26,937 nucleotides of DNA from a virus, in the IMG/VR virus record IMGVR_UViG_3300006754_000130, positions 1-26,937 of that record; one strand, written 5' to 3'. Of the stretch, positions 8,815 to 16,719 are shown piece after piece (within the stretch, counting starts at the first letter, position 1; every line of letters starts with the position of its first letter). The notes beneath the pieces were generated by a model. It had not been told where the DNA came from. It did no database searches and saw nothing but the letters and a program-made list of their open reading frames with translations. A program made the translations under genes and the position numbers.

Positions 8815-9809
8815 TATGCAGATGCCCCAAGTGAATGTTGTGGTTCATAAGTCAAATCAGTTACATTAGTCCAAGTATTACCACTCACACTATATTTCTC
8901 AACCTTGGGGCCAGAATAATCGTTATTATCTCCAGCAATACTATATCCAGTATCTCCATCGGCGTCTAGCGATGCACCCCCAATATCTACTTTTTCATTA
9001 TTAGTATCTGTTTTAACACTCCAACTATCACCACTCACACTATATCCCCGAACTTGATTACTCATGCTGAGGGAATGTTCCGGAGCATCCCAACCATTAT
9101 GCATATATAAATTACCCCCGGCAGTAAATCCGGCACTCCTTCCATCACCACCCACCCAATATCGTAATGAATAAAGTGAAGTCATAACAGTTATAGTATT
9201 AGTTGCTAAAGTATATTTATCTGTTGCCCCATTATTTGCACCACCACCACCATCAACATTATCATTAACCATAAACCACTTAGCAGAGGTTGAATCTCTA
9301 TCTATTACTCCGGAGGGCATGGCCGCCATAAGATGTGAAGCATTTATGCCAGTATCACTCCAACTATCTCCTGAAACTGAATATTTATGAATATCATAAG
9401 TCTTGTGTGTTGACCTCGCACCATCGATGGCCCCATAGGCTTTTCCACCAGTCATATAATAATCACCATTCATTTTTCCGTGAGACCTCTTATAGTTTTC
9501 ATCTGCAAATTGTGTTAAATTTCCCCAAGAATCACTGCTTATAGTATATCCGGCATGATGCTTATGTCCGTCACTATCCCTACCACCTTGTGCATACACT
9601 ACTCCTGCAATACCTACTGCTGTGCCTAAATTACATGCAGTTATACTCGCAGCTGTTTTTGCTGTCCAAGTGTTTGCATCGGGATCATATTTGTCTATAT
9701 TTGCCACAAAACCTGGTGAAGCGGCATCTTCTAAAAATCCAAATAAACAAAATATATTCGCTTCAGCTCCACCTGCTGCCGCTCCTGGTATATAGTTCCA
9801 ATAACTCAT
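8814..9809 (-). CDS. Kelch-type beta-propeller protein, putative receptor-binding/tail fibre protein
   Basis: The 331-residue protein contains six copies of a unit centred on Y-x-x-x-x-[DN]-[ST]-[WI]. They start near residues 41 (YDPDANTW), 88 (YTISSDSW), 143 (YSVSGDSW), 199 (YTLATNTI), 256 (YSVSGDSW) and 306 (YSVSGNTW), spaced 47-57 residues apart. Gly-Gly pairs with flanking hydrophobics lie between units (AQGGR, MTGGKAYG, TAGGNLYMHNG). This is the pattern of Kelch repeats, which fold as a six-bladed propeller. It follows the giant fibre gene directly, so an adhesin or receptor-binding role on the virion is likely. No enzymatic residues are evident. Confidence 0.72.
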   Translation of the reverse strand: MSYWNYIPGAAAGGAEANIFCLFGFLEDAASPGFVANIDKYDPDANTWTAKTAASITACNLGTAVGIAGVVYAQGGRDSDGHKHHAGYTISSDSWGNLTQFADENYKRSHGKMNGDYYMTGGKAYGAIDGARSTHKTYDIHKYSVSGDSWSDTGINASHLMAAMPSGVIDRDSTSAKWFMVNDNVDGGGGANNGATDKYTLATNTITVMTSLYSLRYWVGGDGRSAGFTAGGNLYMHNGWDAPEHSLSMSNQVRGYSVSGDSWSVKTDTNNEKVDIGGASLDADGDTGYSIAGDNNDYSGPKVEKYSVSGNTWTNVTDLTYEPQHSLGASA

Positions 9810-9810
9810 A

Positions 9811-12800
9811 TTAGATTCTTTCCATCACTAATGTCCAATCCAAATCAGTAACCGATTCACTACCCGTTATATGTAGGGATAATGTCTCATCTGTAAAGGT
9901 GCTTGCACTTGCGTGAAATAAGTTTTCTACTAAGGGTCCTGTTTCAACACTAGCACTTATTATATGTAGACCACCACCCAAATTAACTTGAGAACCACTC
10001 GGGCCTATTGCAAAGGATGCCGTTACAGCTCCCGTGACTAAACTCATAGAAGATGATATAATCTTTCTTGCTATACTACCACTTCTAATCAAGGTATAGA
10101 AACTACCTGGATGAGTTATAGAAGGTGATTCTATCATACCACTTATAGTTTCTCTAAATCCCATTAAGGTATTATATGATGCTGAAGCTGCAGTGGATGC
10201 TGATATTGCTGTTGAAGATGATGGAATATTTGTTAAATTACTACCATCACCTTCATATGAACCACTAAACGAACCAGATAGTCCTTGAGCACTTGTATGT
10301 CCTGAATATGAACCACTAAACGAACCACTAACACCTGTAAATTCTGTTCCAGTTCTAACCACCGTTCCATCAACCGCTACAGTAGCACTTGCATTACCAT
10401 TATAGGTAAATGAACCTATACCTGTTCCATCACTTAAACTACCATTTAAACTATCAGCCACATCAGCTCTAATAGATTGAGATGAAGATACTGCGTTAGT
10501 TGCTGAACCATATAGATATGAACCACTACTAACATATATATCGTGCGTATGCAAGGATCCCGTCGTCTCAATTCTATCACCTGCACCATCACCAAAAATA
10601 GAATTACCTGTAATGGATAATCCATTAGCAACTAAATTATCTCCCGCCGTTATATTTCCGTCTGCCTGTATAGTGCCTGATGATGTTATGTTACCTGCAA
10701 CATCTAATACTTCTGAAGGACTGTAATGGTCATCACCAATTCCAACACCACCACCTCTAGCTACCAATTTTGCTGTTAAGCCATCTCCTGAACCACTATC
10801 TGCTAATTTAAGTGCGAAATACGATTTTACGCCTCCTGCACCAATATCTGATGTATCTGCTACAACTTCCAAAGTACCCATAGAGTTGTAATTACTACCA
10901 TTATACCCGTATGAGTTTAATTGCATAACACGAGTAAATGAATCAACAATAGTTGGTGTCTTTGCTGTTCCTTTAGAACGCCAGAACGACACATCCCCAC
11001 TATTATCTAGTTCATCGTGTATTCTAAACATAGCTGACGATGTTACAGAATTTTCAGTTTGATCTGGATGATTAACAACAGTAAATACTGCTGCCTGTGT
11101 TGTGCCACCAGTGAATGTTAAATGTCCCATATCATCGGCTGAACCGCTACCATTAAGAATTAACTGACCAGTAGCTGACTTAAAGAACATAGAACGGCTA
11201 ACTTCACCTGCCTTATGAACGAATAAATCACCACTACCACTTATATTGCCAGTAAAAGGTCTTGTTCCATCTGCTAAAATATATTGTGTATGGTCGTCAT
11301 CTGATAATCCACCTAATAAACTATGGTCTGATGCAGATGCTTCATTATTAGTTATTCTGGTTGATAATGAAGAACTATGAGCTATTATATCTACTCCATC
11401 TACCGTTCCCCCTACTGTAATATTAGTTCCTACATCTAACGATGCACTCATCTCTACCGAACCAGTAAATTCGTGTTTATCATCAGAAGTATCACCAAAC
11501 ATAGTTGAACCACTTGAGAAGCTTTGTGATAAATAAGTTACAGATGAACTAACGATATATTGCTGTGCAGTTAAATTACCTTCAACTGTTACATCACCTG
11601 CTGCTGTAATATTCCCATCAGTAGTTATATTACCTCCCGCATGTATGGTTCCAGATGTTGTTTGATTACCATCTACATCTAACACTTCATCAGGATAGTA
11701 ATTATTCTCACCTAAACCAATATTTCCATCTGATCTAACAATAAATCTTGTAGTTAGAGTATCTTCCGAACCACTTGCTGCTAATTTAAGTTGATATGCA
11801 CCTGCTACTCCACCTTCACCGATGTGATCAGCGGCAAACTCCGAGAATATTTCTTGTAAACCCATAGTATAATACTTACTACCATTATATCCATATGAGG
11901 TGAGACTCATTGCTCTATCAAATCCATCTACGGTAAGTGGAACTTTTGCTGTTCCTTTTGAACGAAAGAATGAAATATCTCCAGTACTATTCTCGTCATC
12001 GTGAATCCTAAACATCGCAGAAGATGTAAGTGAATTACCAGTATCGTCTGGGTGATTAACAACAGTAAATACTGCTGCCTGATTTGTCCCATTGGCCAAT
12101 GGTAAATGTCCCATATCGTCAGCTGAACCACTACCATTTAGGATTAGTTGGCCAGTTTCGGACTTAAAGTATAATGAGCGGCTAACTTCTCCAGCTTTAT
12201 GCACAAATAAATCTCCACTACCAGATATACCATTAGTATATAGGTCACCTGATTTAATTGTTACATCACCAGTTGTTTTATTAAATGTAAAATCACTTGA
12301 ACCTGATGTTGCCCCAGCATCTCTAAACTGAACCGCTGTAAGTGGGCCTCCAGGTGATGCTGATGCAGTTATACCTGTTAAATAAGTACCATCACCCGAA
12401 AATGAACCTGAGAACTTGGATGCTGATACTTGGCCTATATCACCTAAATTAATACTCGTATTCGGTAATATATCTGATCCTGAAATAGCACCTGATAATT
12501 TACCTGCCGCTACCAATCCTGTTATAGATAATGCTGTTCCTGATGCAGTATCATACTCTATACTATTCTGTAATTTAACCGAACCTGTGATTGTATGTAA
12601 ATCATTTATATCATTACCAAAATTAGTAGAGCCTGATTCACTTATTACCACCTTGTTAAATACTGAACTTGATATAGTTAAGTTTTCTATGTTTATATCA
12701 TCTTCTAATGCTACTGTTGCTGTTGAAGCACCTGTATATGTAAAATCTTGTATATTCTTACCATCAGTTAGTGCCTCACTTACTCCTACATTAGTTAAAC

Positions 12801-13362
12801 CACTACCATCTCCTACAAATGAACCGCTAATAGTAGAACCACTTATGATTGAACCACTAATAATATTACCATATATGGTTGTGGTTGCCATATCATAAGT
12901 TAAAGCACTACCATCTCCTACAAATGAACCGCTGATAACTGAACCACTAATGGTAGAACCACTAATAATACTAGCATGTATAGTGCCAGTAGTTAAGTTA
13001 CTACCTGATATATCACCCACTACATAGAACGATCCTGTAAATGCATGTATATCGTCAGCAGTATCACCGAACTTAGTTGAACCACTTTGATATATTACAC
13101 TAACATTAGTTAATTCGGTATTAAATTCTTGTGCAGTTATGGTTCCTGTTGCAGTTATATTACCATCTACATCTATAGCACCACTTATAGGAAAATCTCC
13201 TATCCAGTCACCACCAAAAGAACCACTAAGCCTCTTGTTTACCGTATCTATAACAACTACGGGGTTTTCATCTTTATCATAAAATATAATTAAATCTTCA
13301 AAGTCCTGTTTGGGCTTATAATACATTTTGTTTGATCTTAAATCAAGGCGTCTTAACTTCAT
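9811..13362 (-). CDS. Giant repetitive tail fibre / appendage protein
   Basis: The 1183-residue protein is extremely rich in Ser, Gly, Thr and Asp. Two motif families recur: ISGSFVGDGSxLT (near the N-terminus twice, then in variant forms to the C-terminal third) and SGSTxFGDxxDDxHxFTGS (four copies). Such repeats form trimeric beta-helical fibre shafts. Residues about 379-590 and 704-910 are an internal duplication. The C-terminus lacks an obvious endosialidase-type chaperone domain. The ATG has AAGGAG at 8 bases, located inside the preceding 41-codon frame, whose stop overlaps it (ATGA). It is probably the main host-recognition fibre or a head/neck appendage, given its place right after the capsid gene. 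Confidence 0.78.
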   Translation of the reverse strand: MKLRRLDLRSNKMYYKPKQDFEDLIIFYDKDENPVVVIDTVNKRLSGSFGGDWIGDFPISGAIDVDGNITATGTITAQEFNTELTNVSVIYQSGSTKFGDTADDIHAFTGSFYVVGDISGSNLTTGTIHASIISGSTISGSVISGSFVGDGSALTYDMATTTIYGNIISGSIISGSTISGSFVGDGSGLTNVGVSEALTDGKNIQDFTYTGASTATVALEDDINIENLTISSSVFNKVVISESGSTNFGNDINDLHTITGSVKLQNSIEYDTASGTALSITGLVAAGKLSGAISGSDILPNTSINLGDIGQVSASKFSGSFSGDGTYLTGITASASPGGPLTAVQFRDAGATSGSSDFTFNKTTGDVTIKSGDLYTNGISGSGDLFVHKAGEVSRSLYFKSETGQLILNGSGSADDMGHLPLANGTNQAAVFTVVNHPDDTGNSLTSSAMFRIHDDENSTGDISFFRSKGTAKVPLTVDGFDRAMSLTSYGYNGSKYYTMGLQEIFSEFAADHIGEGGVAGAYQLKLAASGSEDTLTTRFIVRSDGNIGLGENNYYPDEVLDVDGNQTTSGTIHAGGNITTDGNITAAGDVTVEGNLTAQQYIVSSSVTYLSQSFSSGSTMFGDTSDDKHEFTGSVEMSASLDVGTNITVGGTVDGVDIIAHSSSLSTRITNNEASASDHSLLGGLSDDDHTQYILADGTRPFTGNISGSGDLFVHKAGEVSRSMFFKSATGQLILNGSGSADDMGHLTFTGGTTQAAVFTVVNHPDQTENSVTSSAMFRIHDELDNSGDVSFWRSKGTAKTPTIVDSFTRVMQLNSYGYNGSNYNSMGTLEVVADTSDIGAGGVKSYFALKLADSGSGDGLTAKLVARGGGVGIGDDHYSPSEVLDVAGNITSSGTIQADGNITAGDNLVANGLSITGNSIFGDGAGDRIETTGSLHTHDIYVSSGSYLYGSATNAVSSSQSIRADVADSLNGSLSDGTGIGSFTYNGNASATVAVDGTVVRTGTEFTGVSGSFSGSYSGHTSAQGLSGSFSGSYEGDGSNLTNIPSSSTAISASTAASASYNTLMGFRETISGMIESPSITHPGSFYTLIRSGSIARKIISSSMSLVTGAVTASFAIGPSGSQVNLGGGLHIISASVETGPLVENLFHASASTFTDETLSLHITGSESVTDLDWTLVMERI
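10640..12235 (-). repeat. Internal duplication in the fibre gene (unit about 975 bp apart)
   Basis: Two segments of the fibre gene encode closely similar sequence. The first starts near 12225 (GISGSGDLFVHKAGEV) and the second near 11250 (NISGSGDLFVHKAGEV). Both run on through GQLILNGSGSADDMGHL, TSSAMFRIHD, RSKGTAK, SYGYNGS and EVLDV to DGNITA. Each copy covers about 200 residues, and the offset of about 325 residues includes a spacer with a SGSTMFGDTSDDKHEFTGSV unit. Divergence between copies is substantial, so the duplication is not recent, or it has been under diversifying selection. Confidence 0.8.
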
Positions 13363-13484
13363 AACTGAATCTCCTTATCACCTATTCTATCGTGCATAAA
13401 TATATAATAAGCATAACTATATTGTTTCAAACTATCTAAAGTTTGAGAAATCTTTTTATTTTCTAATAATGTTGTATTTAACAT
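13359..13484 (-). CDS. 41-aa ORF overlapping the fibre start
   Basis: An ATG at 13484, preceded by GGAG, opens a 41-codon frame (MLNTTLLENKKISQTLDSLK and on to DKEIQL). It ends in TGA overlapping the ATG of the fibre gene (ATGA). The fibre SD lies within this frame, so ribosomes finishing it could re-initiate on the fibre gene. The product is a short helical peptide with no recognised family. It may be a leader that couples fibre translation, or a small assembly factor. Short length keeps confidence moderate. Confidence 0.45.
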   Translation of the reverse strand: MLNTTLLENKKISQTLDSLKQYSYAYYIFMHDRIGDKEIQL

Positions 13485-13671
13485 ATCATAGTTCTCCAAT
13501 TTGAGTCAATGCCTAAGACATCGTCTACAATAATTAATAAAGCGTTTAGCTCAGCTAAATAATCTAATAAATATATTGTTATTAGTATTCAGGTTTTTCA
13601 CATCTATGCACTCTTACATATATGAGTAGGTTATTAGCTGAGCCTACACTATTTTGTTTATATTAGCTTAA
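13485..13671 (-). other. Structured intergenic region between capsid and fibre genes
   Basis: No gene is seen between the capsid stop and the 41-codon ORF. The plus strand holds a perfect 15-base palindrome around one base, TTTAGCTCAGCTAAA (13545-13559). It also holds a short hairpin with stem GTAGG/CCTAC (13626-13630 with 13643-13647) whose 12-base loop contains TTAGCTGAG. That loop is the exact complement of CTCAGCTAA in the palindrome, so the two elements could pair with each other at a distance. One ATTTTGTTTATA copy (13651-13662) follows the capsid stop. A role in transcript ending, processing or fibre expression is inferred. Confidence 0.5.
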
Positions 13672-14568
13672 TTAGCCAATACGTGAGATTACTCGCACGC
13701 CATAACTATCCGCCAAAACTCCAGCTGCACCAAAGTAAGATCCAACCCAAGAACTTTTCAGCTTTGAGCCTTCCCTTTCTTCTTCTACACGGATTAGGTC
13801 ATCCCCACTCCATGCAAATGCCAGACATTCCTTATTTCCAGCAATAGCATCAGCGTTAGGTGTTGAAGCACTAACACTACCAGTAATTTCTGGTGTGGTT
13901 AATACATCAAATCCAGCTAAACGACCAACATATCCATTACGGACAGCTTCGTCTTGTGCTGGGGCACCTGCAAAGTTAGAAGTATTTACAAAATCTTCTA
14001 ACAATCCATAGGTTTTATCCCAAACTTGTTCTGTTGATCCTACATAAAAATAAGGCCCTGGAGCATGATTATTCCGTAATGTTTTCATTGCGTCAAACAA
14101 TACATCGATTTTCATTTCCTCTGATCCTGATCCAACGGAGTTGGAAAAGGCATTTGCTTTTTGGGCTAATTGTGCATCCAAGTCAGCTGCTAATGCATTA
14201 CCTAAATGTTGTCCTAAACGAATCTCTGGACGGTCTACATTAGACCATTTGGCTTCGTCATGCAACGGAAGGTTTATCGCTCTCATAGCAAGTGTATAGG
14301 TTCTTTTTGTAGAATCTAACGCGGTTTCACTAACCGTGCCACCTGAGGAGTGCGATGCAACATCTGCACTTGTTACTTGGTTTGTACCATCATTCCAAAC
14401 TGGAACTGAAATCTTATCAGCTCTGGGTTCACTAAAAACGGATACTAATGAGGTATCAGGTCTCAATGGATTTACGAATACTCCAGCCGTTACGAAACGC
14501 TGGATTGCTTCAGCTTGTATAATATCAGCTAATGCACCGGCAAAATTGCCACTATCACCTGTTGCCAT
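13672..14568 (-). CDS. Major capsid protein (HK97-fold type)
   Basis: The 298-residue protein follows a scaffold-like gene. The N-terminus has a helical arm (GALADIIQAEAIQRFV), and residues 45-110 are beta-rich. The section with LDAQLAQKANAF and VLFDAMKTLRNNHAP matches the long helix and peripheral domain of HK97-fold coat proteins. The C-terminal part (GYVGRLAGFDVLTTPEITG and GSYFGAAGVLADSYGVRVI) is the usual A-domain end of such proteins. AAGGAG at 8 bases precedes the ATG, overlapping the previous stop. Gene order terminase, portal, MuF, scaffold, capsid supports the call. No N-terminal protease cleavage domain is seen. Confidence 0.85.
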   Translation of the reverse strand: MATGDSGNFAGALADIIQAEAIQRFVTAGVFVNPLRPDTSLVSVFSEPRADKISVPVWNDGTNQVTSADVASHSSGGTVSETALDSTKRTYTLAMRAINLPLHDEAKWSNVDRPEIRLGQHLGNALAADLDAQLAQKANAFSNSVGSGSEEMKIDVLFDAMKTLRNNHAPGPYFYVGSTEQVWDKTYGLLEDFVNTSNFAGAPAQDEAVRNGYVGRLAGFDVLTTPEITGSVSASTPNADAIAGNKECLAFAWSGDDLIRVEEEREGSKLKSSWVGSYFGAAGVLADSYGVRVISRIG

Positions 14569-14570
14569 AA

Positions 14571-14897
14571 TTAATTCTCCTTAATATGGTTAAAAACTCG
14601 GTCATATGCGTTATCCCATCTACGATTCCATCCTTGTTGAATGGCTCCTCGTCCAGGAACGGTTTCTTGCCCTGTGGACATTCTAAATCCGTCCTCAAAA
14701 GAGATTTCCTCTTTTCCATCATAGATCCATTTCTGTTCTCCTTCGTGAGTATATCCGATAGAAACTCTACCTTCTTTATCAGGAGTAAAACCCTTGATAT
14801 TAGTAGGTTCTTTTATCTCTTTAAACTCCGAAAGATTTAAAGACTTTTTACCAGCCTTTGATCCTTGATTTACTGAACTTGTCGATGATTTTTTCAT
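14571..14897 (-). CDS. Small unknown protein between scaffold and capsid genes
   Basis: The 108-residue protein has a Lys/Ser-rich N-terminus. Its middle reads PDKEGRVSIGYTHEGEQKWIYDG, a likely small beta fold, and its helical C-terminus has QQGWNRRWDNAYDRVFNHI. Its start overlaps the end of the scaffold-like gene by 50 bases in another frame, and no later Met gives a sensible product. Its position beside the capsid gene would suit a head decoration or capsid-assembly accessory protein, but I see no diagnostic motif. Confidence 0.6.
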   Translation of the reverse strand: MKKSSTSSVNQGSKAGKKSLNLSEFKEIKEPTNIKGFTPDKEGRVSIGYTHEGEQKWIYDGKEEISFEDGFRMSTGQETVPGRGAIQQGWNRRWDNAYDRVFNHIKEN

Positions 14898-15471
14898 AAT
14901 CGTTCTTCTTTAGCTCCCCACGACTAAAAGCATATGCTGCTTGTTGTGGTGTGGTAAATCCTTCGACAATAACAGAGTTACTGCCTGGTTTATCTGAGCT
15001 AACACTTGGGACAACTGTTTGCACCTCGTTTTTGTTTGTAAGTTGTTTCATATAAGTCCTACGGTCTGCGAACGGTAGAGATTGTAAAATAGTTTTACTA
15101 TCTTTATCTTCACCTAATTGTTCTAACCAGGTCGTAGTCCTTCTCTCTTGATAATCCGTGTATTCCTTAGCCAACGGCTCATACTTGGATAGTTTATCTT
15201 GCAACTCTTTAAGTTGTAAGTCTCTAACTTCCAAAGTTTTTCCTTCATCTTCAAGGCGTTTTAACTCTGCTTGTTTTTGAGATTCTACCTGATTATCATA
15301 GGCTGATCTCATCTCTTTTAAAGCATCATTAACTTCTTTAAACCTTGCATAAGGGATACTGTCTGGGACTGTTTTGACGCTGTCATTATCAGCGGGAGCA
15401 TTTTGTATAACACTTTGCTCTAAAGTGGTTTCACTATTTACGGGAGTGACCCCTGTTTCTATTTCACTCAT
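14848..15471 (-). CDS. Putative scaffold protein
   Basis: The 207-residue acidic protein has a disordered N-terminus (Ser, Thr, Glu rich). A long charged coiled coil follows (about residues 45-110, with DALKEMRSAYDNQVESQKQ and RDLQLKELQDKLSKYEPL), then a basic C-terminus (NDYEKIIDKFSKSRIKGW). This plan of coiled coil plus basic C-terminal helix is typical of phage scaffolds, whose tail contacts the coat protein. It lies just upstream of the capsid gene. GAGGA is 8 bases before the ATG. Confidence 0.72.
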   Translation of the reverse strand: MSEIETGVTPVNSETTLEQSVIQNAPADNDSVKTVPDSIPYARFKEVNDALKEMRSAYDNQVESQKQAELKRLEDEGKTLEVRDLQLKELQDKLSKYEPLAKEYTDYQERRTTTWLEQLGEDKDSKTILQSLPFADRRTYMKQLTNKNEVQTVVPSVSSDKPGSNSVIVEGFTTPQQAAYAFSRGELKKNDYEKIIDKFSKSRIKGW

Positions 15472-15539
15472 AGTTGATTTCCTCTTTTTAACGTCTTGTT
15501 TGACTTGTTAATAAATATCTTTTAATGTAAAAAATCATA

Positions 15540-16022
15540 CTACTTTCGTTTCCTAATTAGCGGCTTGGATAAATCTTCTCCTTTATACGAAATTGGCACC
15601 ATAACACATCTACAATTACCTCTACATATTGAAAATCCACTGCCTGGTAATCCTATTAGTTGGAAAGTTTCTAATGTTTCTATTCTATTATGTCGTATAA
15701 CACAATCAGGACATACTCTCGTATCTGATACTGTAACCCATCTAAACTCCTTTATTCCTGCCTTTCCATATAGATTTCGTTGTGCTGCACCTGAGGCTAA
15801 CACTATAGCACTCTTTATAGTATTCTTTATTCTATTTCTAAATGCACCGAATAACCTTCCTTGATTGATTAAATCTGTTTCTAATGTTGATATAATAGTA
15901 GCCTCGTCCATACCATATAACCTCATACTTGATACTAATTGTTCTATTTCTAATACTGTAATGGCCACGTCGGATTGTATTTTCTGTGATAGTATAGTTT
16001 CTATATTTTTAATATTTGGCAT
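15540..16022 (-). CDS. MuF-like minor head protein
   Basis: The 160-residue protein ends with a MuF/SPP1 gp7-type domain: W95 and D100 (RWVTVSDTR), C104-PD-C107, then C133 and C137-R-C139 in a GNCRC motif near the C-terminus. In the family, these W..D.R.C..C and NCRC elements form a compact zinc-binding-type fold next to the portal. At 160 residues it is shorter than most family members, so it is essentially the conserved domain plus a helical N-terminus. The ATG lies one base after the preceding stop and has no clear SD, so expression probably depends on coupling. Confidence 0.78.
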   Translation of the reverse strand: MPNIKNIETILSQKIQSDVAITVLEIEQLVSSMRLYGMDEATIISTLETDLINQGRLFGAFRNRIKNTIKSAIVLASGAAQRNLYGKAGIKEFRWVTVSDTRVCPDCVIRHNRIETLETFQLIGLPGSGFSICRGNCRCVMVPISYKGEDLSKPLIRKRK

Positions 16023-16023
16023 A

Positions 16024-16476
16024 CTATAAAGTTTTTAATAGTTTCTTAAATTGGATTCTAGCTATCTTCTCAATTTTCTTCTGGTGTTTCTTACTTATAC
16101 CGAACCACTCTCTTTTAGGTAAATGTCCTGCTCCTTCTTGGTGATATGATAATATATCTTCTCTATCTTTCGGTACAGCAATAGTAGCTTTATTCTTCCT
16201 TCTTTCTTTTACAAATGTTCCTTGGGTCATTCTACCTGTGCCATATAGTGGTGTGGATGGTTTAGATAATCCGTGTTTCCTTTTCTGTCTTATAGTTGCT
16301 GACTTTAATGGTGCTAACTTTCCACTAACTCCCTCTCCACGTGCTCCTCGTTTCCGTAAGTCTATTACTGTGGCATCAGCCACATCATTTAATATCACTT
16401 GAGTAATCTTTGGAAGTTTTTTCTTTAACCTTTTTAGTTTATTAGTCCTATTAATTACTATCTTTATTTCCGCCAT
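16024..16476 (-). CDS. Phage morphogenesis protein, gpG/HK97 gp10-like
   Basis: The 150-residue basic protein carries the hallmark of the virion-morphogenesis family: a KRGARGEGVSGKLAPLKSAT segment, TPLYGTGRM, and near the C-terminus YHQEGAGHLPKREWFGISKK. This family (Mu gpG / HK97 gp10-like) is needed for head-tail joining or tail completion. Its ATG overlaps the preceding stop (TAATG), implying coupled translation. It lies between portal and MuF-like genes, an order seen in several phages. Confidence 0.75.
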   Translation of the reverse strand: MAEIKIVINRTNKLKRLKKKLPKITQVILNDVADATVIDLRKRGARGEGVSGKLAPLKSATIRQKRKHGLSKPSTPLYGTGRMTQGTFVKERRKNKATIAVPKDREDILSYHQEGAGHLPKREWFGISKKHQKKIEKIARIQFKKLLKTL

Positions 16477-16709
16477 TATGATTTCTCTATAATCTTTTCG
16501 GTTGCCTTTTCCACTATGGTATAACTCTGTTGTATCTTATCCACGTGTCGTTGGGAGAACTCTACAGCAATCTGCCCTATAATCTGTCTTGGGTTCTTAA
16601 TAAGTGATTTAATATCAATACTATCAAGTATTACTTTATCAGCATCTTCTCCTACCTTCACTTTCAGGTCATCTAACTTATCTAAATACTTGTGTAATAT
16701 AGTAGCCAT
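16476..16709 (-). CDS. Small helical protein downstream of portal
   Basis: The 77-residue product is mostly helical and charged, and no family is recognised. I take the ATG at 16709 as the start because AAGGTG lies 6 bases upstream; the in-frame GTG at 16718 would sit inside that SD. Its stop overlaps the start of the gpG-like gene, so it is part of the coupled head-gene string. It could be a portal-associated or head-completion factor; this is only positional. Confidence 0.6.
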   Translation of the reverse strand: MATILHKYLDKLDDLKVKVGEDADKVILDSIDIKSLIKNPRQIIGQIAVEFSQRHVDKIQQSYTIVEKATEKIIEKS

Positions 16710-16719
16710 TATATACACC

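Noticed and set aside
12416-12898. 160-codon open frame on the plus strand
   Set aside because: It lies antisense within the Ser/Gly repeats of the fibre gene; the openness results from repeat codon bias.
13485-13671. tRNA gene in the capsid-fibre gap
   Set aside because: The stem-loops do not form a cloverleaf with acceptor and T-arm motifs.
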